Of a stretch of DNA of 64,000 bases, positions 26,887-35,939 are shown piece by piece. This stretch comes from Ruminococcaceae bacterium KH2T8 (GTDB taxonomy: Bacteria > Bacillota > Clostridia > Saccharofermentanales > Saccharofermentanaceae): the NCBI GenBank assembly GCA_900111435.1, contig FOIY01000002.1, positions 186,001-250,000 on the forward strand, in the 5' to 3' direction. A model generated the notes under the pieces. It made no database searches, was not told the DNA's origin, and saw only the letters and a program-made list of their open reading frames with translations. The translations under genes were made by a program, and so were the position numbers. Position 1 is the stretch's first letter. Every line of letters starts with the position of its first letter.

Positions 26887-29800
26887 ATGTACAAGAAAGT
26901 ATCGAAGGACATGAAGTTTATCGACAGAGAGCAGGAAGTTCTTGCATTCTGGAAAGAGAACGACATCTACAAGAAGTCTTTGAAGTCCGAGAAGGACGGA
27001 GCTCCGACATTTACACTCTTTGACGGACCTCCCACGGCTAACGGTAAGCCCCATATCGGACACATTAAGACTCGTGTCATTAAGGATCTTGTCCCAAGAT
27101 ACCATTCCATGAAGGGTGAAGCAGTAAGCTTTAAGGCCGGTTGGGATACCCACGGCCTTCCCGTAGAGCTCGAAGTCGAGAAGTCATTGGGAATCAACGG
27201 CAAGCCTCAGATCGAGAATTACGGCGTTGAGCCTTTCATCAAGAAGTGTAAGGAGTCCGTATGGACATATAAGGATCAGTGGGAGCACATGTCTGATCGT
27301 GTAGGCTTCTGGGCTGATATGGAAAATCCTTACGTTACATATGACAATAACTATATCGAGTCCGAGTGGTGGGCTCTTAAGACAATGTGGGACAAGGGAC
27401 TCCTTTACAAGGGCCACAAGATCGTTCCTTATTGCCCCAGATGCGGTACTGCTCTTTCTTCTCATGAGGTTGCTCAGGGATATAAGACGGTAAAGGAGAG
27501 ATCCGCTGTCGTAAGATTCAAGGTTGTAGGTGAGGATGCTTACTTCCTTGCATGGACGACAACACCCTGGACACTTCCTTCCAACGTTGCTCTCTGCCTT
27601 AACCCCGATTCCGAGTACGCTAAGGTAAAGGCTGCTGACGGCTACACATACTACATGGCAGTTGCTCTCCTTGATAAGGTATTGGGCAAGCTCGCTAAGG
27701 AAGACGAAGGCGTAAAGGCTTACGAGATCCTTGAGAAGTACAAGGGTACTGACCTTAAGGGCAAGGCATACGAGCCCCTCTTCGAGTGCTCCGGTAAGGA
27801 AGCTGCTAACCAGAAGAAGAAAGCTCATTTCGCAGTATGCGATAACTACGTAACAATGGAAGACGGTACCGGTATCGTACATATCGCTCCCGCTTTCGGT
27901 GAAGACGACGCAAGGGTAGGAAGAGAGAACGATCTTCCCATGATCCAGTTCGTAGATACAAGGGGTAACCTTACAGAGGAGACTCCTTATGCAGGTACTT
28001 TCGTTAAGGATGCAGATCCTCTCGTTCTTAAGGATCTTGACGCTCGGGGACTTCTCTACGATGCCCCCAAGTTCGAGCATGAGTATCCTTTCTGCTGGAG
28101 ATGTGATACACCGCTCATCTACTTTGCAAGAAGCACATGGTTCATCGCAATGAGCACTAAGAGGGAAGAACTCCTTAAGTCCAACAAGATGGTCAACTGG
28201 TATCCTGAGTCCATCAGGGACGGCCGTATGGGTGATTTCCTTGAGAACGTAATCGACTGGGGTATCTCCCGTGAGAGATATTGGGGTACACCTCTTCCCG
28301 TATGGGAGTGCGAGTGCGGTCACAGACACTGCATCGGTTCAATCGAAGAGCTGAAGTCCATGAGCGACGATTGTCCTGACGACATCGAGCTCCATAAGCC
28401 TTATGTTGATAACGTACACATCAAGTGCCCCGAGTGCGGCGGCAAGATGACAAGAGTATCCGAAGTTATCGACTGCTGGTTCGACTCCGGAGCAATGCCT
28501 TTCGCTCAGTATCACTATCCTTTTGAGAATAAGGAATACTTCGAGAAGCACTATCCCTGCCAGTTCATCTCCGAGGCTCTTGACCAGACGAGAGGATGGT
28601 TCTACTCACTTATCGCAGAGAGTACGGTACTCTTCGGAAGAGCTCCTTTCGAGAACTGTATCGTTATGGGTCTCGTTATGGACGAGAGCGGTATCAAGAT
28701 GAGTAAGCATAAGGGTAACGTTGTAGATCCCTGGGATATCCTTAACCTTGAGGGTGCTGATGCCGCAAGATGGTATTTCTACAGCACGAGCGCTCCCTGG
28801 CTTCCTAACAGATTCTCACATGATGCAGTTAAGGAAGGACAGAGCAAGTTCATCGGTACATACTGGAATACATATGCTTTCTATGTAATGTATGCGGATA
28901 TCGATAATTTTGATCCCACACAGTACACACTCGATGTTAAGAACCTCTGTGCTATGGACAGATGGGTTCTCAGCAGGCTCAACTCGCTTATCAAGGCTGT
29001 TGATAATAAGCTTCAGACTTATGACATCACTACTGCAGCAAGAATGATCCAGGATTTCACGGATGAGCTCTCTAACTGGTACGTAAGAAGAGGCCGTGAG
29101 AGATACTGGGCAGGAGACATGAACAAGGATAAGATCGATGCTTTCATGACTCTCTATACAGTACTTGAGCAGTTTACGAGACTCTGCGCACCTTTCGTTC
29201 CTTTCGTAACGGAGGCTGTATACCAGAATATGGTAAGAAGCGTAGACAAGAATGCACCCGAGTCCGTTCATATGTGCTCTTATCCCGTAGCTGATGAGTC
29301 TCTTATCGATACAGAACTCGAGACAGAGATGGAGCTCGTAAGAAATATCGTTGAGCTCGGACGTGCTGCACGAAATGCTGCAAATATCAAGAACAGACAG
29401 CCCATCGCTGACATCTTCGTAGTAGCTGATACAAAGCTCGACGAGGAGTATCAGGGTATCGTAAGAGATGAGCTCAATATCAAGAATATCAAGATCCTTG
29501 ATGATGCTTCTGCTCTTGTAGACTACAGCTTCAAGCCTCAGCTTCGTACTTGCGGAAGAAAGTTCGGTCCCAAGCTCAATGCGGCTAAGGAAGTTATCGC
29601 TAACCTTCCCGGCAAGGAGACTATGGAGGCTCTCAAGAAGGGTGCTATCAAGCTTACTGTTGACGGTGAGGAGTTCGAGATGACTGAGGAAGATTTCCTC
29701 GTAGAGATGGTTCAGCCCGAAGGCCTTTCCACACAGTCAGATAAGGGTGTAACAGTATCACTTAATACTGTACTTACGGAAGAACTCATCGAGGAGGGTC

Positions 29801-30048
29801 TCGTAAGAGAGATCATCTCCAAGATCCAGAATCAGCGTAAGGAGACAGAAGGTCTTCAGGTTACAGACCGTATCGCTCTTACATACAGCGGCAACGACAA
29901 GCTCGCAGCCGTTATCGAGCACAAGAAGGATGCTATCGCAGCAGAAGTACTTGCTACATCCATTACTGCAGGTACGGGAAGCGAGGAGAACCTTCGTGAG
30001 TGGAGCGTAAACGGCGAGAAGATCAACCTCTCTTTGAGAAAGGCCTGA
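26887..30048 (+). CDS. ileS: Isoleucyl-tRNA synthetase, eukaryote-like (IleS2) type
   Basis: Charges tRNA-Ile, with an editing domain against valine. At 1053 residues it is longer than the common bacterial IleS1 (about 930) and reads like the eukaryote-like class: FDGPPTANGKPHIGHIKTR, GWDTHGLPVELEVEK, and PYCPRCGTALSSHEV. The KMSKS motif appears as KMSKHKGN at about 604. It has no C-terminal zinc finger of the IleS1 type but a long C-terminal extension with ENLREWSVNGEKI. This class is known for natural mupirocin resistance. It heads a seven-gene operon (26887-35772). Confidence 0.95.
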   Translation: MYKKVSKDMKFIDREQEVLAFWKENDIYKKSLKSEKDGAPTFTLFDGPPTANGKPHIGHIKTRVIKDLVPRYHSMKGEAVSFKAGWDTHGLPVELEVEKSLGINGKPQIENYGVEPFIKKCKESVWTYKDQWEHMSDRVGFWADMENPYVTYDNNYIESEWWALKTMWDKGLLYKGHKIVPYCPRCGTALSSHEVAQGYKTVKERSAVVRFKVVGEDAYFLAWTTTPWTLPSNVALCLNPDSEYAKVKAADGYTYYMAVALLDKVLGKLAKEDEGVKAYEILEKYKGTDLKGKAYEPLFECSGKEAANQKKKAHFAVCDNYVTMEDGTGIVHIAPAFGEDDARVGRENDLPMIQFVDTRGNLTEETPYAGTFVKDADPLVLKDLDARGLLYDAPKFEHEYPFCWRCDTPLIYFARSTWFIAMSTKREELLKSNKMVNWYPESIRDGRMGDFLENVIDWGISRERYWGTPLPVWECECGHRHCIGSIEELKSMSDDCPDDIELHKPYVDNVHIKCPECGGKMTRVSEVIDCWFDSGAMPFAQYHYPFENKEYFEKHYPCQFISEALDQTRGWFYSLIAESTVLFGRAPFENCIVMGLVMDESGIKMSKHKGNVVDPWDILNLEGADAARWYFYSTSAPWLPNRFSHDAVKEGQSKFIGTYWNTYAFYVMYADIDNFDPTQYTLDVKNLCAMDRWVLSRLNSLIKAVDNKLQTYDITTAARMIQDFTDELSNWYVRRGRERYWAGDMNKDKIDAFMTLYTVLEQFTRLCAPFVPFVTEAVYQNMVRSVDKNAPESVHMCSYPVADESLIDTELETEMELVRNIVELGRAARNAANIKNRQPIADIFVVADTKLDEEYQGIVRDELNIKNIKILDDASALVDYSFKPQLRTCGRKFGPKLNAAKEVIANLPGKETMEALKKGAIKLTVDGEEFEMTEEDFLVEMVQPEGLSTQSDKGVTVSLNTVLTEELIEEGLVREIISKIQNQRKETEGLQVTDRIALTYSGNDKLAAVIEHKKDAIAAEVLATSITAGTGSEENLREWSVNGEKINLSLRKA

Positions 30049-30053
30049 TATAG

Positions 30054-30773
30054 ATGCTGACTCAACTTATCAAAGGCGGATATAGCGGAACCGAGATCGT
30101 ATTCTATATACTCGTTTTCGTGTTCGCGCTTACTTTATCGTTTGCATTCCATGAGTTTATGCATGCATTCGTAGCACACCTCTTAGGTGACGATACGGCT
30201 AAGAACATGGGCAGGGTTACGCTTAACCCGCTTGCCCATGTCGACCCTATCGGTACCGTGCTGATCCTCTTTATCGGCTTCGGATGGGGTAAGCCCGTTC
30301 CTGTTAATCCAAACAGGCTCACGAGATTCAAGAGCAAGAGGCTCATGTCGATCATGGTAAGCCTTGCAGGTGTTACGGGTAACTTTATCCTGGCGTTCAT
30401 AAGCTGTGTGATCTATACGATAATGGCTTATAAGATTGATCTTGATGCATATCCTCTGCTCTTTTGCATAGCACAGATATTTGCATATACGTTCGTCTTT
30501 TCGATGGGACTTCTGGCATTTAATCTCCTGCCGATCCCGCCCCTTGACGGATTTCATGTCATCGAGGAGCTTCTGCCTTATAAGATCAGATATACTGACG
30601 GATACAAGAAGTTCAGCATGATAGCTCCCAGGGTGCTCCTTGGTATCATCATGCTCGGATCTATTACCGGTGTAAATGTTCTGAGCAAGCTCATCGATAT
30701 TATCGAGGCTCCGTTCTTTATGCTCATCGAACTTTTGATGACTCCGATCTATCTGCTTCTTGGTGGTGTATGA
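30054..30773 (+). CDS. Site-2 protease family (M50) membrane metalloprotease
   Basis: 239 residues with about six membrane segments. The zinc site HEFMHAFVAH follows the first helix, and the third ligand is in NLLPIPPLDGFHV, the classic NPDG-type motif. This is the short M50 group (COG1994-like) without PDZ domain. It probably cleaves within membranes, substrate unknown. It starts 6 bases after ileS and overlaps scpA by 4 bases. The pairing M50-scpA-scpB is common in Firmicutes. Confidence 0.88.
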   Translation: MLTQLIKGGYSGTEIVFYILVFVFALTLSFAFHEFMHAFVAHLLGDDTAKNMGRVTLNPLAHVDPIGTVLILFIGFGWGKPVPVNPNRLTRFKSKRLMSIMVSLAGVTGNFILAFISCVIYTIMAYKIDLDAYPLLFCIAQIFAYTFVFSMGLLAFNLLPIPPLDGFHVIEELLPYKIRYTDGYKKFSMIAPRVLLGIIMLGSITGVNVLSKLIDIIEAPFFMLIELLMTPIYLLLGGV

Positions 30774-31540
30774 CTACTCAGCACGAGAGGCCGGCTCTTA
30801 AGATACGTGAATTTGAAGGTCCTCTGGATCTTCTTTTCCATCTTATCGAGAAGAACGATATCGATATATACGATATCCCTATCTCCGATATTACCGAACA
30901 GTACATGGATTTCATCTCCAAGATGGAGTCTTTGGACATGGAGGTAACTTCGGAGTTTCTTGTTATGGCCGCAACTCTGGTCCACATAAAATCCAGGATG
31001 ATGCTTCCGGGACGTAAGGGTGACAGCGAAGATCAGGAAGAAGATCCGAGAGAAGAGCTCGTTATCAGCCTTCTTCGCTATAAGCGCTGTAAGCTCCTCG
31101 CCGGAGAGCTCAAGACCAGGCATGATGTCTATACGGATTGCTATTACAGGGTTCCTTCGACAGCTAAGGCGATGGATGTCGAGATAAAACTACCGCCTCA
31201 GGAGTTTGTCTCTTCAGAGTTTGATATCGCCGTAAGTAACGTCTGCAAGCGAAATGAGATCAGATTCGCCGATATATCCGCGAAGATCACGCATATCCTC
31301 AAAAAAGACAAGCTTTCGGTCAGAGAGAGGATGAAGTCCGTTTGGCTCACGATCTCAAGGCGAGGAAGGATGTTCTTCCACGAGCTCTTTGATAAAGATA
31401 ATCCGCCAGAGAAGATAGACAGGATCGTAGGATTCCTCGCGGTGCTCGAGCTCCTGAGAGGCAACAAGATCACTGCACAGCAGAAGAAGCCTTTCGACGT
31501 AATACTCATCGAAGATAAAGGAATGGTAGAGAAGTCATGA
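30770..31540 (+). CDS. scpA: Segregation and condensation protein A
   Basis: Kleisin subunit that joins the SMC heads in the bacterial condensin complex. 256 residues; N-terminal signature FEGPLDLLFHLIEKNDIDIYDI is typical (residues about 14-36), followed by FLVMAATLVHIKSRMMLPG and a C-terminal winged helix FLAVLELLRGNKI. ATG overlaps the M50 stop, and its own stop overlaps scpB by 4 bases. Confidence 0.95.
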   Translation: MTTQHERPALKIREFEGPLDLLFHLIEKNDIDIYDIPISDITEQYMDFISKMESLDMEVTSEFLVMAATLVHIKSRMMLPGRKGDSEDQEEDPREELVISLLRYKRCKLLAGELKTRHDVYTDCYYRVPSTAKAMDVEIKLPPQEFVSSEFDIAVSNVCKRNEIRFADISAKITHILKKDKLSVRERMKSVWLTISRRGRMFFHELFDKDNPPEKIDRIVGFLAVLELLRGNKITAQQKKPFDVILIEDKGMVEKS

Positions 31541-32193
31541 GTGAACTGATACAAGATAAGTTTGAATTGCCGGTACAGGAAGTCTCGGCCGCATGTGAAG
31601 CACTCTTGTTCGCATCAGGCGAGAGCATGTCTCTTTCGAAGCTTTCCGAGATCCTAAATACAGATAAGAAACTTATAGAGGAAGCTCTTGATAAGCTCAT
31701 CGTTGAATATACGAACGATCCGTGGGGCGGACTTCTCATCAGAAAGATAGAAGATTCCTATATCATGTGCACGAAGCCCGGTATGAAGAAGGTACTCGAA
31801 AGATACTTCAGCCCCAAGGCAAAGCCGCCTTTGTCACAGGCTTCCTATGAGACTTTGGCAGTCATCGCTTATAACCAGCCCGTAACAAGAGCTCAGGTAG
31901 AAGCCGTAAGAGGCGTATCAAGTGACAGCATCATTTCAAGGCTCTTGGACAGAGGATGGATCTGTGAATCCGGTTATCTCGATGCTCCCGGAAGACCTTC
32001 GCTCTTTTCGACGACCGAGCAGTTCCTTTTGGAGTTCGGTATCGAATCGGTAGATGAGCTTCCTTCCATGGAGCTCATGAGTTACAAGACGATCAGGGAT
32101 CTTGAGGATTCCCTCGAGAAGGCAGCCGGTAACGACGACAGGCAGATCTCTATCGAGAATTATATGGCAGCCGAAAAGGCTGAGGAGGAATAA
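31537..32193 (+). CDS. scpB: Segregation and condensation protein B
   Basis: Partner of ScpA in the SMC-ScpAB complex. 218 residues: two winged helices, with ACEALLFASGESMSLSKLSEIL at the start, AVIAYNQPVTRAQVEAVRG, and the GRPSLFSTTEQFLLEFG motif near the end. The acidic C-terminus of about 30 residues is probably flexible. Translational coupling with scpA by an ATGA overlap. Confidence 0.95.
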   Translation: MSELIQDKFELPVQEVSAACEALLFASGESMSLSKLSEILNTDKKLIEEALDKLIVEYTNDPWGGLLIRKIEDSYIMCTKPGMKKVLERYFSPKAKPPLSQASYETLAVIAYNQPVTRAQVEAVRGVSSDSIISRLLDRGWICESGYLDAPGRPSLFSTTEQFLLEFGIESVDELPSMELMSYKTIRDLEDSLEKAAGNDDRQISIENYMAAEKAEEE

Positions 32194-32198
32194 AAGGC

Positions 32199-33092
32199 AT
32201 GGAAAGCATAATCGGTCTTATAGAGTCCAGGCTTCCCGAGATGAGCAAGGGACATAAGGCTATTGCGACTTATATCCTCAGTGATTATGATAAAGCGGCT
32301 TATATGACAGCTGCAAAGCTCGGTGAAGAGACCGGTGTCAGCGAATCTACTGTCGTAAGGTTTACGATGGAACTCGGATTTGAAGGTTATCCTCATTTCC
32401 AGAACGCTCTTAAGGAAGAACTCAAATCAAAGCTCACTTCTGTTCAGAGACTCAACTATACGGAGAGATTCTCCGATGATGCCACTGCGATAAGAGACAT
32501 CATGAGAAGTGATATGGAGAACCTGAAGGACACGATAGCAGAGCTGGATGAAGCTCAGATGTCTGAGGCCGTAAAGCAGATCCTCAGTGCGCGAAAGATC
32601 TATATCATGGGATTAAGATCCAGTTCGCCGCTTTCGTCTTTTATGCATTTCTACATGACCTTACTGTTCGACGATGTCATCCATATCCACAGTAACAGCA
32701 CAAATGAAGTATTCGAGCAGATCATGCCGATCACTTCAGATGATGTTATGATCGGTATCTCATTCCCGAGATATTCGCAGCGTACCATCAATTCCATGGA
32801 ATATGCCAAGAAGCGCGGCGCCAGAACGATCGTCATCACCGATAAGGACAATACGGCGATAACCGAATATGCCGATATCAAGCTCTTTGCGAAGTCGAGC
32901 ATGGCTTCTTTCGTTGATTCGCTCGCTGCACCGCTCTCTCTCATAAATGCGCTTCTCGTTACGCTCGGAATGCACAGGAGAGAGCATATCATCAATTCGT
33001 TTGAAGCTCTGGAGACTTTATGGTCGCAGTACAGGGTCTATGAAGTCGGAAGAGACAGAGATATAACAGATATTATGGAGGAACAACCATGA
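32199..33092 (+). CDS. RpiR/MurR family transcriptional regulator
   Basis: 297 residues: N-terminal helix-turn-helix of HTH_6 type (GHKAIATYILSDYDKAAYM, GVSESTVVRFTMELGFEGY) and a C-terminal SIS sugar-phosphate domain (KIYIMGLRSSSPLSSF, IGISFPRYSQRTINSMEYA). Such regulators sense phosphosugars. No sugar gene is adjacent, since it sits inside the scpB-cmk part of the ileS operon and overlaps cmk by 4 bases. It may regulate a distant gene set. Start ATG at 32199, 5 bases after scpB. Confidence 0.87.
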   Translation: MESIIGLIESRLPEMSKGHKAIATYILSDYDKAAYMTAAKLGEETGVSESTVVRFTMELGFEGYPHFQNALKEELKSKLTSVQRLNYTERFSDDATAIRDIMRSDMENLKDTIAELDEAQMSEAVKQILSARKIYIMGLRSSSPLSSFMHFYMTLLFDDVIHIHSNSTNEVFEQIMPITSDDVMIGISFPRYSQRTINSMEYAKKRGARTIVITDKDNTAITEYADIKLFAKSSMASFVDSLAAPLSLINALLVTLGMHRREHIINSFEALETLWSQYRVYEVGRDRDITDIMEEQP

Positions 33093-33757
33093 GTGATATT
33101 TATCAGATAGCAATAGACGGACCTTCTGGATCCGGAAAGAGCACACTTGCAAAGGGCGTATCAAAGAAGCTCGGTATCATGTACCTTGATACGGGCGCAA
33201 TGTACAGGACATGCGGTGTAGCAGCCATCAAGAAAGGAATCGATCCCAAAGATCCCGAAAAGGTAAAGGAACTTCTTTCAGAGACTAAGATCGAAGTGAA
33301 GTTCATAGACGGGGAGCAGCACATGATCCTTAACGGCGAGGATGTTACGGGTATCATCAGAACGGGGGAGGTATCCATGGCGGCATCTTCCATAAGTGCT
33401 CATCCTTTCGTAAGGGAAGAGATGGTTCGTATGCAGAGGGCTATCGCAGCAGATCAGAGCTTTGTCCTTGACGGCAGAGATATCGGAAGCAAGGTGCTTC
33501 CGAATGCAAAGTATAAGTTCTTCCTTACGGCATCTTCGGAGAAGAGAGCAGAGAGAAGACTTGCCGAGCTCGAGGCTAAGGATGATAAGACACAGAACTA
33601 TGAGGAAGTACTGAAGGATATCATTCAAAGAGATAAGCAGGACAGCGAGAGAGCAGCCTCCCCGCTCATCAAGGTAGATGATGCGATCGAGATCAACACT
33701 GATGAGATCGGCATTGAAGAGACACTTGAGACACTTCTGTCATACCTGAACGAATGA
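33089..33757 (+). CDS. cmk: Cytidylate kinase
   Basis: Phosphorylates CMP/dCMP to the diphosphates. 222 residues. P-loop IDGPSGSGKSTLAKG, followed by MYLDTGAMYRTCGV, LDGRDIGSKVLPNAKYKFFL and the lid region AERRLAELEAK. In many Clostridia cmk lies immediately before the ispH/S1 gene, as here, with an ATGA overlap. Confidence 0.96.
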   Translation: MSDIYQIAIDGPSGSGKSTLAKGVSKKLGIMYLDTGAMYRTCGVAAIKKGIDPKDPEKVKELLSETKIEVKFIDGEQHMILNGEDVTGIIRTGEVSMAASSISAHPFVREEMVRMQRAIAADQSFVLDGRDIGSKVLPNAKYKFFLTASSEKRAERRLAELEAKDDKTQNYEEVLKDIIQRDKQDSERAASPLIKVDDAIEINTDEIGIEETLETLLSYLNE

Positions 33758-35772
33758 AAGTAATAACAGCTAAGTCATCAGGTTTCTGCTTCGGAGTAAA
33801 GACGGCAGTAGATACGGCATACAAGATGATCGCCGACAAAAAGGAAGGCGAGCGCCTTATCATGCTCGGTGAGCTTACACATAATGACAGGGTAGTATCA
33901 GAGCTCTTAAAGGGCGGATTCGAGATAATCGACGATGCTTCCGATGTTCCTGCAGGCAGTAAGGTCATCATCAGGGCTCACGGAGTTACACCTGAGCAGA
34001 AGAAGATCCTTAATGATAAGAACTGTGAAGTTTTTGACTGTACCTGCCCTTTTGTCGAGAAGATCCATAAGATCGTAAGAGATGCCGCCGCAGACGGTAA
34101 GGAGATAATCATCTCGGGTACTAAGGGCCATCCGGAGGTCGCAGGTATATGCGGAGAGGCTCCCGAGAAAGTTACAGTAATAAGTTCTCCGGAGGAGCTT
34201 GAAGCTCTAAATGTCAATAAAAACAGTACTTTACTTATATCTCAGACAACTTTTTCGTCAGAGATCTTTGATAAGATTTGTGCAATTGGTAAAAATAAAA
34301 TTGCAAATAATCTTATATTTGATACAATATGTAGTACGACAGGAATCAGACAGTCTGAGGCTGCGAGGATTTCGGCAGAAGCTGACGTGATGCTCGTCAT
34401 CGGGTCCGCCCACAGCTCGAATACCAAGAAGCTCTTTGATATCTGTGACAGTCGTTGTGATAGAACGTATCTGATCGGCGGTGCCGATGATCTTCTTGAA
34501 TTATTATCCGAGGGGAAGATAAGACAGGAAGATGTTGTAGGTGTCACGGCAGGTGCTTCTACACCGGAAGCTATTATTTTGGAGGTTGTTCGCACAATGG
34601 ACGAGAACGCAAATGAAGTTATGACTAGTCAGGATCAGACTGACATCAATTTCGGTGATTATATCGAAAGCATCCCTCAGCTTAGGAGAAATGCGATCGT
34701 GAAGGGAGTTATAACTTCGGCAGACGCTGACTACGTTTATGTAGATGTGCGTGACAAATCCGAAGGTAAGATCCCTCTCCGTGAATTCGCAGGTGATCCC
34801 GATTTCAACATCGAAAAGGCTATTGCAGACAAGGTAGAAGTTACTGTAGTAGTTAAGAGCATCAGGAACACTGATCAGGGCAAGGAGATCCTTCTTTCTA
34901 AGTCTCAGCTCGACTTCGAGAAGAACAAGAAGGTCATCCAGGAAGCATTCGAGAATAAGACACCTGTTACTGCAACAGTTACTAACGTAGTTAAGGACGG
35001 TGTTATCGCTAATTACGGCGGCATCGACATCTATATCCACCGCACACAGCTTAAGATCGGTGAAGTTGAGAACCTTGACGAGTACAAGGGTCAGCAGATC
35101 GAGATCCTTATCACTAAGGTTGATACAGAGAAGCACAGACTCAGAGTATCCGGTTCCCACAGAGCTATCCTTTCCGCTGAGCGTAAGGCTAAGGCAGATG
35201 AGCTTTGGAATACTATCGAAGAAGGTAAGCACTACAAGGGTATCGTAAGAAGCCTTCCTGATTTCGGTGCTTTCGTTGATATCGGCGGTGTTGACGGACT
35301 TGTTCACATCACAGAGCTTTCATGGAAGAGGATCAAGAAGCCCTCTGACGTACTCAGCGTTGGTGATGAGATCGACGTATATGTTAAGAGCTTTGATCCC
35401 GAGACAAAGAAGATCTCTCTCGGCTACAAGAAGGCAGAGGATGATCCTTACTACAACATCGAGGAGAGGATCCCCGTTGGTTCCGTTGTTAAGGGTACAG
35501 TTGTAAGACTTACGAGCTTCGGTGCTTTCGTACAGCTTGAGCCCGATCTTGACGCTCTTTGCCACGTATCTCAGATCTCTTCCGTAAGACTTCAGCAGCC
35601 TTCTGACGTTCTTAAGGTTGGTCAGGAAGTTATCGCTAAGGTTATCGACATCAAGCCTGAGGAGAGAAGGATCTCCATTTCCATCAAGGAAGTTGAGCCT
35701 ATTGATCCCGAGCCTTCCGAGGAAGACATGTTTGAGATCGCTGACGATGCTCAGGCATCCGAAGAAGCTTGA
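33754..35772 (+). CDS. ispH: IspH (LytB) fused to ribosomal S1-like protein
   Basis: 672 residues. The first 280 are 4-hydroxy-3-methylbut-2-enyl diphosphate reductase, the last step of the MEP isoprenoid pathway. Its three cluster cysteines are in SGFCFGVKTA, FDCTCPFVEK and DTICSTTGIRQSE; GVTAGASTPE closes the domain. From about 305 on there are four S1 domains: VYVDVRDKSEGKIPLREF, ANYGGIDIYIHRTQL, GAFVDIGGVDGLVHITELSW, GAFVQLEPDLDALCHVSQI. The frame is open across the junction. This fusion is known from Clostridia, so I treat it as real. The acidic C-terminal tail is short. Confidence 0.95.
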   Translation: MKVITAKSSGFCFGVKTAVDTAYKMIADKKEGERLIMLGELTHNDRVVSELLKGGFEIIDDASDVPAGSKVIIRAHGVTPEQKKILNDKNCEVFDCTCPFVEKIHKIVRDAAADGKEIIISGTKGHPEVAGICGEAPEKVTVISSPEELEALNVNKNSTLLISQTTFSSEIFDKICAIGKNKIANNLIFDTICSTTGIRQSEAARISAEADVMLVIGSAHSSNTKKLFDICDSRCDRTYLIGGADDLLELLSEGKIRQEDVVGVTAGASTPEAIILEVVRTMDENANEVMTSQDQTDINFGDYIESIPQLRRNAIVKGVITSADADYVYVDVRDKSEGKIPLREFAGDPDFNIEKAIADKVEVTVVVKSIRNTDQGKEILLSKSQLDFEKNKKVIQEAFENKTPVTATVTNVVKDGVIANYGGIDIYIHRTQLKIGEVENLDEYKGQQIEILITKVDTEKHRLRVSGSHRAILSAERKAKADELWNTIEEGKHYKGIVRSLPDFGAFVDIGGVDGLVHITELSWKRIKKPSDVLSVGDEIDVYVKSFDPETKKISLGYKKAEDDPYYNIEERIPVGSVVKGTVVRLTSFGAFVQLEPDLDALCHVSQISSVRLQQPSDVLKVGQEVIAKVIDIKPEERRISISIKEVEPIDPEPSEEDMFEIADDAQASEEA

Positions 35773-35794
35773 TCCTAATTTATCTTTGAGATTC

Positions 35795-35831
35795 AGAGCC
35801 GTTTCCCGTTTGGGAGACGGCTCTTTTTATG
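35795..35831 (+). terminator. Terminator of the ileS operon
   Basis: 13-bp stem AGAGCCGTTTCCC/GGGAGACGGCTCT with one mismatch and a short loop, then TTTTTAT. Confidence 0.92.
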
Positions 35832-35939
35832 TTCTCAAGTTACTGTTGTGTTACAAAGCCTGGTATCACGATGTTTTGCCATAATTTAGAAACATTTTCA
35901 GATTATAATTGTACTAAATAAGATAAGGAGGTATGTGCA

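Noticed and set aside
33754-35772. IspH-S1 junction as an assembly or frameshift artefact
   Set aside because: The frame is continuous, both halves are complete and the fusion is known from Clostridia.
35904-35909. TATAAT before the NlpC/P60 gene as a full promoter
   Set aside because: No -35 at 16-19 bases and no TGn extension, so I did not list it as a promoter.
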